Below the pieces are notes generated by a model. That model saw only the letters and a program-made list of their open reading frames with translations, was not told the origin of the DNA and ran no database searches. This document shows, in pieces, positions 18,132 through 26,182 of a stretch of 64,000 bases of DNA. The stretch comes from Sphaerisporangium corydalis. Its GTDB lineage: Bacteria > Actinomycetota > Actinomycetes > Streptosporangiales > Streptosporangiaceae. Position 1 is the stretch's first letter; every line of letters begins with the position of its first letter. The stretch spans positions 1 to 64,000 of the forward strand of contig NZ_JANZYP010000033.1 in assembly GCF_025506355.1 (NCBI RefSeq), in the 5' to 3' direction. The position numbers and the translations under genes are program-made.

Positions 18132-19217
18132 GTGCACCCCCTCCTGTCGGCGCTCCGGCGCCCCGCCCACGCCGCACTCCTCCTGCTCACCCTCCTCGCC
18201 ACCCAGGTCTTCCTGGGCGGCTCCTCCTACGCCGCCACGACCTACGAGGCCGAGAACGCGACGCTCTCGCAGGCCACCGTCGCCAGCGACCACTCCGGAT
18301 ACTCCGGATCGGGGTTCGTGGACTACACCAACGTCACCGGCGGCTACGTCCAGTGGACCGTCAACGCCGCGACGGCGGGCAGCACGAGCCTCGTGTTCCG
18401 CTACGCCAACGGCCCGGCGGCCAACCGGCCGATGAACATCTCGGTCAACGGCACCGTCGTGTCCTCGGCGCGGGCCTTCAACTCGACCGGTAGCTGGGAC
18501 ACCTGGGCCGACAACACCCTGACCGTGACGCTGAACGCCGGCAACAACACGGTGCGGGCGACGGCGACCACGGCCAACGGCGGCCCGAACGTCGACAAGC
18601 TCACCGTCGGCACCGCCACCGGCGGCACCGTCACCGCCGCGCAGCTCCTCTCCAAGGTGACGACCTGCAGCCAGATCTCCAACGGCAACTACAAGACCGA
18701 CAGCGACGTCGGCACGGCGACCATCCCGGTGTGCAACAAGACCGGCGCCGTGTTCTGGAAGGCCGACATGGACATCGACTGCGACGGTGTCCGCACCACC
18801 CAGTGCAACGAGGACACCGACTGCTGCTTCCTGCCCGACACCGCCTGCCAGTCCACGGCCGGCGGCCCGCTCAACGCCGCGCAGCTCCCCTACGTGGTGG
18901 TGCCCAGCAGCAGCTCCATCTGGAACTACACCTCCAAGGGCATCGGCTGCGGGACGGTCGTGGCGGTGATCTACAACGGCCAGATCGAGTACGCCGTCGT
19001 GGGTGACACCGGGCCTACCGAGATCATCGGCGAGGCCTCCTACAAGACCGCGTCCGACCTGGGCATCAACCCCGACCCGAGCAACGGCGGCACCGACAGT
19101 GGCGTCACCTACATCGTGTTCACCGGATCGGGCACCAAGGTGTCCACCGTCCAGGACCACGCGCAGGCCGTGAGCCTCGGCCAGCAACTCGCCCAGCAGT
19201 TCGTCAGCAGCAACTGA
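18132..19217 (+). CDS. secreted GH75 chitosanase with carbohydrate-binding module
   Basis: A 361-residue secreted endo-chitosanase. The signal peptide is residues 1-34 (HAALLLLTLLATQVFLGG). A CBM6/35-type module follows (about 37-160: TYEAENATLSQATVASDHSG, GGYVQWTVNAATAG). The GH75 catalytic domain occupies about residues 168-361, with the acidic DMDIDCDG motif and VVGDTGPTEIIGEASY, typical of this family. Six or more cysteines lie in the catalytic part. The GTG at 18132 has AAAGG just upstream; the frame extends upstream to 18012 through the operator, which argues against a longer protein. Hydrolyses chitosan outside the cell. Confidence 0.88.
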   Translation: MHPLLSALRRPAHAALLLLTLLATQVFLGGSSYAATTYEAENATLSQATVASDHSGYSGSGFVDYTNVTGGYVQWTVNAATAGSTSLVFRYANGPAANRPMNISVNGTVVSSARAFNSTGSWDTWADNTLTVTLNAGNNTVRATATTANGGPNVDKLTVGTATGGTVTAAQLLSKVTTCSQISNGNYKTDSDVGTATIPVCNKTGAVFWKADMDIDCDGVRTTQCNEDTDCCFLPDTACQSTAGGPLNAAQLPYVVVPSSSSIWNYTSKGIGCGTVVAVIYNGQIEYAVVGDTGPTEIIGEASYKTASDLGINPDPSNGGTDSGVTYIVFTGSGTKVSTVQDHAQAVSLGQQLAQQFVSSN

Positions 19218-19224
19218 CCCGGCC

Positions 19225-19257
19225 GGCGGCGGGACCGGCCCCCCGGCCCGCCGCCGC
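19225..19257 (+). terminator. hairpin after chitosanase
   Basis: 10-bp perfect arms CGGCGGCGGG (19225-19234) and CCCGCCGCCG (19248-19257) with a 13-nt loop, starting 8 bp after the stop codon. No T-run. Confidence 0.7.
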
Positions 19258-19410
19258 TCCGTGTTCCTGATGCCCGGCCGAGGGCAGAGGGGGTCCGGCC
19301 GTCTCTGCCGGTCAGGGGGCCGGGGTGGTTGGACGAACTACCTCAAAACCCGTGAACGGCGAGAGGTGGCGGACTAAGGTTCTGGACGACTGATCAAACG
19401 AGGAGTGGCA

Positions 19411-19617
19411 ATGAGCGAGTACGCGGTGACCTTCGATCTGGTCGACGCCGACAAGGACGGGCTCATCTCTGCCGGAGAGCTGCTGCGCCTCATGGAGGTG
19501 CTGGGCCAGCCGGTCACGGACGAGGCCGCCGAGGCAGCCGTCCAGAAGCTCGACCAGGACGGCGACGGGCTCATCTCGCTGGAGGAGTTCTCCGCGTACC
19601 TCAGCGCCGGCCGGTAA
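19411..19617 (+). CDS. small EF-hand calcium-binding protein
   Basis: A 68-residue, calmodulin-like acidic protein with two EF-hands: loop 1 DADKDGLISAGE (about residues 11-22) and loop 2 DQDGDGLISLEE (about 48-59). Both loops keep the Asp at positions 1, 3 and 5, and Glu at 12. The ATG at 19411 has GAGGAG upstream. No membrane or signal sequence is present, so it is a cytosolic calcium sensor or buffer, similar to small calerythrin/CabB-type proteins in actinomycetes. A hairpin terminator follows, so it is monocistronic. Partner unknown. Confidence 0.88.
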   Translation: MSEYAVTFDLVDADKDGLISAGELLRLMEVLGQPVTDEAAEAAVQKLDQDGDGLISLEEFSAYLSAGR

Positions 19618-19639
19618 CCGGCGGCACGCCAGATGTGAG

Positions 19640-19670
19640 CGGGCCCGGCGAGCGCCGGGCCCGGATTTTC
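19640..19670 (+). terminator. intrinsic terminator after the EF-hand gene
   Basis: 11-bp perfect stem (19640-19650 with 19653-19663) with a 2-nt apparent loop, followed by GATTTTCC. The T-run makes this the most classical terminator in the window. Confidence 0.8.
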
Positions 19671-19806
19671 CGTAGGTGCCCGCCGATGTCCGAGGACGCG
19701 GCGGGCTTCCCGCGTTCCTGGGGGGACGTACCGAAAAAAGGGGAACCGGGTTCGCCGGAGCGGCCAAGTACGGGTTGACCGCATCGAAACCCGGAGAGGA
19801 CCGCAC

Positions 19807-20406
19807 GTGGTGAGTGCCGAGGCACTGCTCGACGGCTCCACACTGGACGACTCCACCGTCATCTCCCGCTCGCTCGACCACCCCGAGCTGTTCGCGGTGG
19901 TGTTCGACCGGCACGCCGACGAGATCTTCCGGTACGCCGCGAGACGGCTCGGGGCCGAACCGGCGGAGGACGTCACGGCGGAGGTGTTCCTGGTCGCGTT
20001 CCGCGGCAGGGTCCGCTACGACCGCTCGCGCCCCGACGCCCGGCCCTGGCTCTACGGCATCGCGACGAACGTGACGTCGCAGTACAGAAGGGCCGAACGC
20101 CGGCGCACCCGGGCCATGGCCAGGGTCCCCGCCGAACGCCCCGGCGCCTTCGACGAGCGGAGCGCGGACCGCGTCACGGCCGAGTCGCTCCAGCCCGCGC
20201 TCGCCCGGGCGCTGTCCGGCCTGTCGTCACGCGAACGCGACCTTTTGCTGCTCGTGGCGTGGACGGACCTGACCTACGAGGAGGTCGCGCTGGCGCTCGG
20301 CCTCCCGATCGGCACGGTCCGCTCCCGGCTGCACCGCGTCCGGGCGAAACTTCGCCGGGCGCTCGGCGGCGTCGATCCCCTCAGTTTGGAGTCCCAGCAT
20401 GGATGA
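19807..20406 (+). CDS. ECF-type RNA polymerase sigma factor
   Basis: A 199-residue sigma-70 family protein. Region 2 spans about residues 27-95 (VVFDRHADEIFRYAARRLG, AEDVTAEVFLVAF, ARPWLYGIATN) and region 4 about 130-185 (ALSGLSSRERDLLLLVAWTDLTYEEVALALGLPIGTVRSRLHRVRAKLR). The start is one of two consecutive GTG codons, with GGAGAGG upstream. It overlaps the next gene by 8 bp. Pairing with a CU044_5270-type membrane protein is characteristic; that protein probably acts as the anti-sigma factor. Confidence 0.9.
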   Translation: MVSAEALLDGSTLDDSTVISRSLDHPELFAVVFDRHADEIFRYAARRLGAEPAEDVTAEVFLVAFRGRVRYDRSRPDARPWLYGIATNVTSQYRRAERRRTRAMARVPAERPGAFDERSADRVTAESLQPALARALSGLSSRERDLLLLVAWTDLTYEEVALALGLPIGTVRSRLHRVRAKLRRALGGVDPLSLESQHG

Positions 20407-21499
20407 CGAGATCGAGATCTTCACCGCCGGCCGCCCGGCGGCGCCGCCGTACCCCTCGGAGGCCCGTGAGGAGGCGCGCAGGAACCTGCTCGCGGAAGGG
20501 GGCCGGCGGCGGTTCCGCACGCCCCGGTTCGGCTGGCAGGCGGCGGGCGCGTTCGGGCTGACGGTCGCGCTGATCGGCGGGATCGCCCTGGCCCTGCCGT
20601 CCTGGACCGGCGGTTCCGCGGCGAGACCGGGAGCCGCGGCGACCGAGTCGGCCTCGGTGGCGTCCTCGCAGGGCATGGGGGAGCTGTCCCCGAAGCCGGG
20701 CCAGTTCCTGCTGTTCGAGTCGGAGACGATGTACACCGCCGAGTACGCCGGCGACTCCACCGGCACCGATACGGCCCGCTACCTGTACCGGACCCAGCGG
20801 AAGATCTGGAGCTCGGCCGACGGGAGCGCGCCGGGGCTGCTCTCGATCACCGGCCTGGAACCCCGGGCGCTCCCGGGCCTGCCCCTCCCGGCCGAGGCGA
20901 CGCGAGACGAGCGTGAGAGCTGGCACCAGATCGCCGGCCACTGCCCCGGGTCGCCCGACGTGTTCCGCACCGACTACGCCTACCTGAGCGGCCTGCCCTC
21001 GGACGGGCCCGCGATGCGCGACTACCTCTACGAGCGCGACCACGGGGGGCAGAGCGCCGACGACGGGGTGTTCACCGCGGTCGGCGACCTGACGCGGGAG
21101 AACTACATGCCGCGCGCCCAGCGGCAGGCGCTCTTCGAGGCCGCGAAGACGATCCCCGGCGTCAAGGTGGCCGACGGCGTCAAGGACGCCGCGGGACGCG
21201 CGGGGGTGGCCGTTGGCCGGGAGGAGAACGGGGTGCTCACCCAGCTCGTCTTCGACCCGGACACCTTCCTGTTCCTCGGGGAACGCGGCACCGTGGTCGA
21301 CGAGAAGACCGGTCGCGCCCCGGTGGGCACCGTCGTCGCCCTGACCGCGCAGCTCAAGGTCTCGGTCGTCGACCGGCTGCCGGAGGCCGAGGGCGCCGCG
21401 AGGGACGGAAGCTGCGACGTCCAGGAACGGCCGGCCACACCCCCCGCCGGCGACTACACGATGCCGACGACGAAGCCCTCGTCCCGCACGCCCATGTAG
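20399..21499 (+). CDS. CU044_5270 family membrane protein, probable sigma regulator
   Basis: A 366-residue protein with a cytoplasmic N-terminus of about 45 residues, one transmembrane span (about 50-67: AAGAFGLTVALIGGIALALP) and a large extracytoplasmic domain. Sequence features match the CU044_5270 family, which sits directly after ECF sigma factors in Streptosporangiales and relatives. The N-terminal cytoplasmic part may bind the sigma factor and the outer domain may sense the signal; this is inferred from arrangement. The last 46 bp overlap the 3' end of the convergent PH-like gene. Confidence 0.82.
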   Translation: MDDEIEIFTAGRPAAPPYPSEAREEARRNLLAEGGRRRFRTPRFGWQAAGAFGLTVALIGGIALALPSWTGGSAARPGAAATESASVASSQGMGELSPKPGQFLLFESETMYTAEYAGDSTGTDTARYLYRTQRKIWSSADGSAPGLLSITGLEPRALPGLPLPAEATRDERESWHQIAGHCPGSPDVFRTDYAYLSGLPSDGPAMRDYLYERDHGGQSADDGVFTAVGDLTRENYMPRAQRQALFEAAKTIPGVKVADGVKDAAGRAGVAVGREENGVLTQLVFDPDTFLFLGERGTVVDEKTGRAPVGTVVALTAQLKVSVVDRLPEAEGAARDGSCDVQERPATPPAGDYTMPTTKPSSRTPM

Positions 21500-22080
21500 A
21501 CGCCGGGCCGGTGCGTCCGCATTCCACGGTCGATCGGCTCGATGTGTTTGGGGGCCGAGCCGAGCGGCAGCCGGTAGCCGTTCTCGACCCGGTGGAACTC
21601 CCACAGGTGCTCCATCTCGGGATGGCGCGCCCGGAACCCGGGGTCCGCCGGGAAGAGGTCCACCCGCACCATCACCTTGCGCGGGGTCAGGCGGTCCTCC
21701 GCCCTGATCCTGCGCTGCACGGTGCGGGAGACGCCGACGCCCGCCAGCTCGTGCCAGGCCACGGCCCACGGCCTGCCGCGCGGGTCGTCCCAGCGGATGC
21801 CCTGCTGCTCGATGACCAGGCGGCGCGGCCGGGTGATCTTGCGCCAGGCGACCACCGGGAGCAGGCCGACGGCGATGAACAGCGCGCCGATGACGCCCGC
21901 GGCGACGGCGACACCCGAGCCGCCGTCGACCTGCCCGGTGAACGCCGCGTAGACCGACAGCGCTCCGATGCCCTCGGCGACGACGCACGCGGCGACCGCC
22001 TTGGCCTTCGACCCGGCGCCGACGTCGATGACCACCGGCCGGGGGTCGCCGGGCCACGGCCGGTGGTGCTGGTCCGGCAT
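21454..22080 (-). CDS. membrane protein with PH-like domain
   Basis: A 208-residue protein. Two hydrophobic spans lie at about residues 27-45 and 55-78 (GVAVAAGVIGALFIAVGLLPVVAW), followed by a bacterial PH-like domain: RRLVIEQQGIRWDDPRGRPWAVAWHELAGVGV. The C-terminal part is specific and not recognised. It starts 2 bp after the stop of the secreted protein at 22083, so the two form an operon. Its 3' end overlaps the convergent CU044_5270 gene. Role unknown. Confidence 0.7.
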   Translation of the reverse strand: MPDQHHRPWPGDPRPVVIDVGAGSKAKAVAACVVAEGIGALSVYAAFTGQVDGGSGVAVAAGVIGALFIAVGLLPVVAWRKITRPRRLVIEQQGIRWDDPRGRPWAVAWHELAGVGVSRTVQRRIRAEDRLTPRKVMVRVDLFPADPGFRARHPEMEHLWEFHRVENGYRLPLGSAPKHIEPIDRGMRTHRPGVYMGVRDEGFVVGIV

Positions 22081-22082
22081 GG

Positions 22083-23363
22083 TCACTCGGTCACGTAGAC
22101 CTGGCTGAACACCTCGGAGAGCTTCTTCACGTCCTGGGCGATGCCGACCTCGGGCGACGCCGGGTTGAACATGGTGGTCAGCCGCCGCTGGAGCGGCTCC
22201 AGCTTGTCGAGCTGCTCCCAGGCGGGCGTGGAGGCCAGGCCGGCGCCCATGACGCGGTACGTCGCGCCCGTGCCGTCCTGCCAGCGGGTCCAGAGGTTGA
22301 CCGTCGCCGCGCCGTCCTTCAGCGGGGCCGCGATGCGCTCCTGGGCGGCCGTCGCGGCCTGCTCGGCGGTCAGCGGGGAGGCGTTCTTGCCGGCGAGCCC
22401 GGCGTCCTCGGCGGCGATCTGCGCGAGCGTGTCCCACGCGAGCGTCTTGACCTTGCCCCACTGGTTGCTCTGCGCCTGCTGCGGCGTGATCTTCCAGGTG
22501 GAGTACGAGCCGCGCAGCAGGCCGGAGTCGAGGGCGAGCTGGTCGACCGAGCCGTTGGTGAGCAGCGGCTCGATGTTCTCCGGCGTGAGCAGCGGGTACT
22601 TCTTGGTCATCTCCGCCGTGCAGAGGTCGCTGGCGCCGCAGCCGAACACGGGGACCACGGTGTGCACGCCGAGCTTCTTGCCGGGCGCGACCTGGTGGAG
22701 CGCCGCGGCGGCGGCGGTCACGAACGCGCTCATCTCCTCGGGCGTCTTGACGCCGCCGTTGTAGCCGAGCTGGGAGGTGAACCGGATCCCGACGACGCCC
22801 GGCTGCGCGGCGAGCGCGCCGATCTTCCTGACGGCGGTGGCGAAGGCGGCGCCGCCCGCCTTGTAGTCGTCCAGCAGCTCGGAGTCGACCCACACGCGCA
22901 TGTTGCTCGCCGCCGCGGCGGCGATCGCCTGCCCGGCGGGGGTCTGCGCGGCGGCGGCGATCTCCTCGGGCGTCACCGAGCAGGTCTCGCCCGCGGTCGT
23001 GCAGGTGGGCGGCGAGTCGTCGTCCTGGTAGCCCTCGGGCGCGGGGTCACCGTCGTCGTGGGCCTGGCCGTCGCCCTCGCCGTCGCTGCTGCAGGCCTCG
23101 ACCGTGCAGTCGATCCAGCCGACGGGGTACTCGGTGGCCTCTTTGAGCTTCGCGCCGTCGTCCTTGGCCCAGAAGCGGACGATGTCGAGCGCGTCCTGCG
23201 GGGTGGGCGCCATCCAGAAGCACTGGGGATCGGACTGCGAGCCCCCGTTGGTGACGTTCTTGCAGTCGTCGGCGCCGTCCTCGGAGAACGCCATGGCGGC
23301 CGGCAGGCTCACCGCGAGCACGGTGAGGGTGGCCCCTAGGGCGAGAGCTCTCCTGATGCGCAT
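22083..23363 (-). CDS. secreted protein of unknown function
   Basis: A 426-residue exported protein. The signal peptide is residues 1-25 (ALGATLTVLAVSLPAAMA). An acidic, Cys-containing region (about 30-130; DGEGDGQAHDDGDPAPEG) leads to a larger domain (130-426) whose pattern of strands and helices, such as VVGIRFTSQLGYNG and LGVHTVVPVFGCG, suggests an (alpha/beta) barrel like glycoside hydrolases, but I see no assigned catalytic pair. AAGGAGA precedes the ATG; an upstream TTG at 23366 is unlikely. A palindrome at 23398-23415 lies in the promoter. Forms an operon with the PH-like membrane protein. Confidence 0.65.
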   Translation of the reverse strand: MRIRRALALGATLTVLAVSLPAAMAFSEDGADDCKNVTNGGSQSDPQCFWMAPTPQDALDIVRFWAKDDGAKLKEATEYPVGWIDCTVEACSSDGEGDGQAHDDGDPAPEGYQDDDSPPTCTTAGETCSVTPEEIAAAAQTPAGQAIAAAAASNMRVWVDSELLDDYKAGGAAFATAVRKIGALAAQPGVVGIRFTSQLGYNGGVKTPEEMSAFVTAAAAALHQVAPGKKLGVHTVVPVFGCGASDLCTAEMTKKYPLLTPENIEPLLTNGSVDQLALDSGLLRGSYSTWKITPQQAQSNQWGKVKTLAWDTLAQIAAEDAGLAGKNASPLTAEQAATAAQERIAAPLKDGAATVNLWTRWQDGTGATYRVMGAGLASTPAWEQLDKLEPLQRRLTTMFNPASPEVGIAQDVKKLSEVFSQVYVTE

Positions 23364-23397
23364 CAAGCGTCTCCTTGGGCGGCGTCAAATCTCCATT

Positions 23398-23415
23398 GAT
23401 CGTCCGTAAACGATC
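23398..23415 (-). promoter_or_regulatory. operator-like inverted repeat
   Basis: GATCGT (23398-23403) and ACGATC (23410-23415) around CCGTAA, 35 bp before the start of the secreted unknown protein. The nearest regulator is the IclR protein encoded just upstream on the same strand. Confidence 0.4.
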
Positions 23416-23588
23416 GAAACGACTGTATCGGGCACATCTCTACTCGACCAGAGGATCCCCACGATTGCTCCAGCACCGACCGCCCCTGTCGGTGCGGCCC
23501 ACCCTGATCTCGGCTCGCATGATCCTCCCGCAGGACACGCCGGTCCGGACCACGGTCTCGGCCGGCCGGCCGCACGACGACCGCGTGC

Positions 23589-24233
23589 TCAGGTGAGTGC
23601 CTCGCTGAGTTCGGCGGCGGCGGCGACCACGCGCGGGCCGAGGGTGGCGGTGTCGAAGGCGCCGAAGGTCACGATGCCCACCGACGCCTCCAGCCACGGC
23701 AACCCGGGCAGCGGAGCGGCGACTCCGCGTGCGCCCTCCTGGAGCTGTCCTTCGGTGACGATGTAGTCCTCGCGCCCCTCCCGCAGGGCCAGGATCGCCA
23801 GGCCTGCGGCCCCGCGCGACAGGGGGTGGCGAGCGCCCTCGCGGTAGGCGACGTGCATGTCGGTCCACGTCGGCTCGACCACGGCGATGGCGAGCCCTTC
23901 GTCACCCTCGGCCACGGTCAGGTGGGCGGTCGCCCCGGCCTCCTCGGCGAGCCGGCGCAGCGGCGGAAGCGCCGCCGCCCTGAGCAGGGGCTGGACGGCC
24001 CGTGCCAGCGCGAGCACGCCGAAGCCGAGATGCACCCGCCCTTCGGCGTCCCGGCGGGCGAAACCCTCGTTCTGGAGCGTGGTGAGCAGCCGGTAGACGA
24101 TCGGACGGCTCAGCCCGAGCTCCTGGGCCAGCTCCGTGGGAGTGCGGCCGCGATGGCCGTCGGCGAGCAACCGCAGCAACCGCAACCCCCGCTCCAGCGT
24201 CTGCGCCGACTCCGGCCCCCCTTTGTGCTCCAC
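23589..24233 (-). CDS. IclR family transcriptional regulator
   Basis: A 214-residue regulator. The winged helix is at about residues 8-65 (SAQTLERGLRLLRLLADGHRGRTPTELAQELGLSRPIVYRLLTTLQNEGF) and the C-terminal effector domain reads AHLTVAEGDEGLAIAVVEPTWTDMHVAYREGARHPLSRGAAGLAILA. GTG at 24233 has a -10-like CATAAT seven bases upstream, so it may be leaderless; the frame continues upstream through non-IclR sequence. IclR proteins often control aromatic catabolism, and the homogentisate genes lie 3.3 kb downstream on the other strand, beyond the radical SAM operon. Which target it controls is unproven. Confidence 0.85.
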   Translation of the reverse strand: MEHKGGPESAQTLERGLRLLRLLADGHRGRTPTELAQELGLSRPIVYRLLTTLQNEGFARRDAEGRVHLGFGVLALARAVQPLLRAAALPPLRRLAEEAGATAHLTVAEGDEGLAIAVVEPTWTDMHVAYREGARHPLSRGAAGLAILALREGREDYIVTEGQLQEGARGVAAPLPGLPWLEASVGIVTFGAFDTATLGPRVVAAAAELSEALT

Positions 24234-24416
24234 CTTCCCGATTATGCGGTCCCCGCCCCCGCCACCGCCCTCCCGCCCCGCGGCCGCGGGACCCACCGGG
24301 TGACCGCCGCCGGTGGCGGGGGTGCCGGGAGACCTCGCGAATTTACAGCCGATATGTTGCCGACGACTCAGCCGAAATAAATTCGACGATGCTCCGTACA
24401 CCAGAAATGACGCATA

Positions 24417-24462
24417 TTGACAGGCACCTGACAGCGATGCACCATTAAGTTGGAATTCCAAC
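24417..24462 (+). promoter_or_regulatory. putative promoter and palindrome of the radical SAM operon
   Basis: TTGACA at 24417-24422 with a weak -10 CACCAT at 24440-24445 (17-bp spacer). The perfect 14-bp palindrome GTTGGAATTCCAAC (24449-24462) falls at the expected transcription start, 43 bp before the GTG of the first substrate gene. The whole 24330-24500 stretch is noticeably AT-rich for this genome. Confidence 0.5.
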
Positions 24463-24505
24463 CCTGAGTGATCATCTTATCCATTATGTGAAAGGATCCC
24501 GCTCA

Positions 24506-25315
24506 GTGGATCGCAACGAATTCGCCGGCGCCGAGCCCCCCGCGAAGATGTCCCGTCGTAACATGGTGAATTCCATAGGCGGCGGAGTTCTGGCCGCCAT
24601 CGGGGCCACACCCTCCCACGTCGCCCCCAACGGCGCATCGGGTGCCGCCGCCGCGGCAGGCCCAGGCGGCCCGTCCGAATGCCCAGGACCGCCGTTGGAG
24701 ATTTCTCCGAGCGAGGTCAGTTCCCGGTTGAGGTCGCTGTACACCACCATGCTCGGAGACAGCCAACTACAGGCGCGGTTCATTCAGAATCCGTCCAGCG
24801 TCCTTGTCCAATATGGCATGGCCTCGTCCATCACCTACGAGGCGGCCAGCGCCGCGAACCGGCTGCTGTTCTCCATTCTGAGCAACCCCGCCTTCCGGGA
24901 GTGGCTGCGCTCCTACGCGGCGCAGCACCTCGGCACGAGGCTGGATTCCAGGCAGGCCGCTCAAGATCTCACGGTGGCCATCCGGGACTTCGGAGATCCG
25001 AACCTGATCAGCGCGATGGTCGAGTCCGCGACCGTGGGTCAACCCATCCCGGGCGGTGGTTTCGGACCGCTCGCGAACCAGTTGCTGGTCAACAACGCGT
25101 CCGGAACCACCGTCGTCACCCCGGTGTCGAGTCCGTCGACCAGCAACCAGACCATCCACAGTTCCTCGAACTTCGACGGCACCGGGGAGAGCCTCGGCGG
25201 CCCGTCCGTGATCAGTTCCGCCCTCCTGCGGACGCTCGCCGAGCAGTTGACGACCCGGGCGCAGCAACTGTCGAGTGCCGGAACCCTGTCCGATCTCCGC
25301 ACCCGGATCTTCTGA
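24506..25315 (+). CDS. putative radical SAM substrate A, exported, twin-arginine-type signal
   Basis: A 269-residue protein, paralogous to the product at 25399. A twin-arginine-type start reads KMSRRNMVNSIGGGVLAAIG (residues 14-33), then an Ala/Gly-rich stretch and a single cysteine at residue 59 in SECPGPPLEIS. The mature part has strongly conserved blocks shared with the paralogue: LLFSILSNPAFREWLRSYAA (120-139), GDPNLISAMVESATVGQPIP (163-182), GGGFGPLANQLL (183-194), and a C-terminal FDGTGESLGGPSVISSALLR (223-242). The chain ends in an aromatic residue (RIF). GTG at 24506 has AAAGGA nine bases upstream. I know no family; it is far longer than usual RiPP precursors. Probable substrate of the radical SAM enzyme, by context. 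Confidence 0.7.
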   Translation: MDRNEFAGAEPPAKMSRRNMVNSIGGGVLAAIGATPSHVAPNGASGAAAAAGPGGPSECPGPPLEISPSEVSSRLRSLYTTMLGDSQLQARFIQNPSSVLVQYGMASSITYEAASAANRLLFSILSNPAFREWLRSYAAQHLGTRLDSRQAAQDLTVAIRDFGDPNLISAMVESATVGQPIPGGGFGPLANQLLVNNASGTTVVTPVSSPSTSNQTIHSSSNFDGTGESLGGPSVISSALLRTLAEQLTTRAQQLSSAGTLSDLRTRIF

Positions 25316-25317
25316 CA

Positions 25318-25333
25318 GGAGCGCCCGCGCTCC
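25318..25333 (+). terminator. short hairpin between the two substrate genes
   Basis: GGAGCGC (25318-25324) and GCGCTCC (25327-25333), 2-nt apparent loop, directly after the first stop codon. It could attenuate or process the operon mRNA and set the ratio of the two substrates to the enzyme. No T-run, so termination is doubtful. Confidence 0.35.
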
Positions 25334-25398
25334 CTGCGGCGCAGTTGGGCCGAACCGATCCGAGTGATCATCCGCTTGCGTGTGGAAGAGGGAATCCA

Positions 25399-26178
25399 GT
25401 GGCACGCGACGAATCCGACAGCACCTCACTCCCCGAACACGTCTCCCGCCGTAAGGCGATCGCGATGGGCGGTGGGGCCATCGCCGCGATCGGCGGCGTT
25501 TCGGCCGCGGCCGCGCCGGCCGCGGCGGGGGCGGCGGCCGTGACCGACTGCCCCGGCTCGCCGTTGCAGATCTCCGCGAGCACGGTCTACTCCAACCTGA
25601 GGTCGTTGTACACGACCATGTCGACGAACAACTCGCTACAGGCGCAGTTCATCCAGGATCCGTCCGGCGTTCTCGCCCAGTACGGCATGCAGTACACGAT
25701 GCCGGCCGACGCGACCACGGCCGCGAACCGGCTGCTGTTCTCCATTCTGAGCAACCCCGCCTTCCGGGAGTGGCTGCGCTCCTATGCGGCGCAGCACATC
25801 GGCACGAGGCTGCCTCCGTACCAGGCCGCCAACGACATATCGGCGGCCATCCAACGTTTCGGGGACCCGAACCTGATCACCGCGATGGTCGAGTCCGCGA
25901 CCGTGGGCCAACCCGTTCCGGGTGGTGGTTTCGGACCGCTGGCGAACCAGTTGCTGATCAACAATGCGGCCGGAAGCGTGTTCGTCACCCCGGTGTCGAG
26001 TCCGTCGACCAATAGCGCCAATAGTTCCTCGCACTTCGACGGCAGAGGGGAGAGCCTCGGCCCCCCGTCCGTGATCAGTTCGGCCCTCCTGCGGCAACTC
26101 GCCGAGCGGTTGACGACGCGGGCACAACAGCTGTCGCAGGCCGGAGTGCTGTCCGACCTACGCCAAGAGATCTGGTGA
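25399..26178 (+). CDS. putative radical SAM substrate B, exported, twin-arginine-type signal
   Basis: A 259-residue paralogue of substrate A. The signal is HVSRRKAIAMGGGAIAAIGG (residues 14-33) followed by an Ala-rich run; the only mature cysteine is Cys51 in TDCPGSPLQIS. All blocks of substrate A are kept: LLFSILSNPAFREWLRSYAA (112-131), GDPNLITAMVESATVGQPVP, GGGFGPLANQLL, and FDGRGESLGPPSVISSALLR (213-232). It ends in EIW, again an aromatic final residue. GTG at 25399 has GAAGAGGGA upstream. Only 4 bp separate it from the radical SAM gene. No lipobox is present (Asp before the Cys). Function unknown. Confidence 0.7.
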   Translation: MARDESDSTSLPEHVSRRKAIAMGGGAIAAIGGVSAAAAPAAAGAAAVTDCPGSPLQISASTVYSNLRSLYTTMSTNNSLQAQFIQDPSGVLAQYGMQYTMPADATTAANRLLFSILSNPAFREWLRSYAAQHIGTRLPPYQAANDISAAIQRFGDPNLITAMVESATVGQPVPGGGFGPLANQLLINNAAGSVFVTPVSSPSTNSANSSSHFDGRGESLGPPSVISSALLRQLAERLTTRAQQLSQAGVLSDLRQEIW

Positions 26179-26182
26179 CCTC

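Noticed and set aside
24506-26178. The substrate cysteines as lipoprotein attachment sites
   Set aside because: The residues before the cysteines (SE and TD) do not fit a lipobox, and the signals look like twin-arginine signals.
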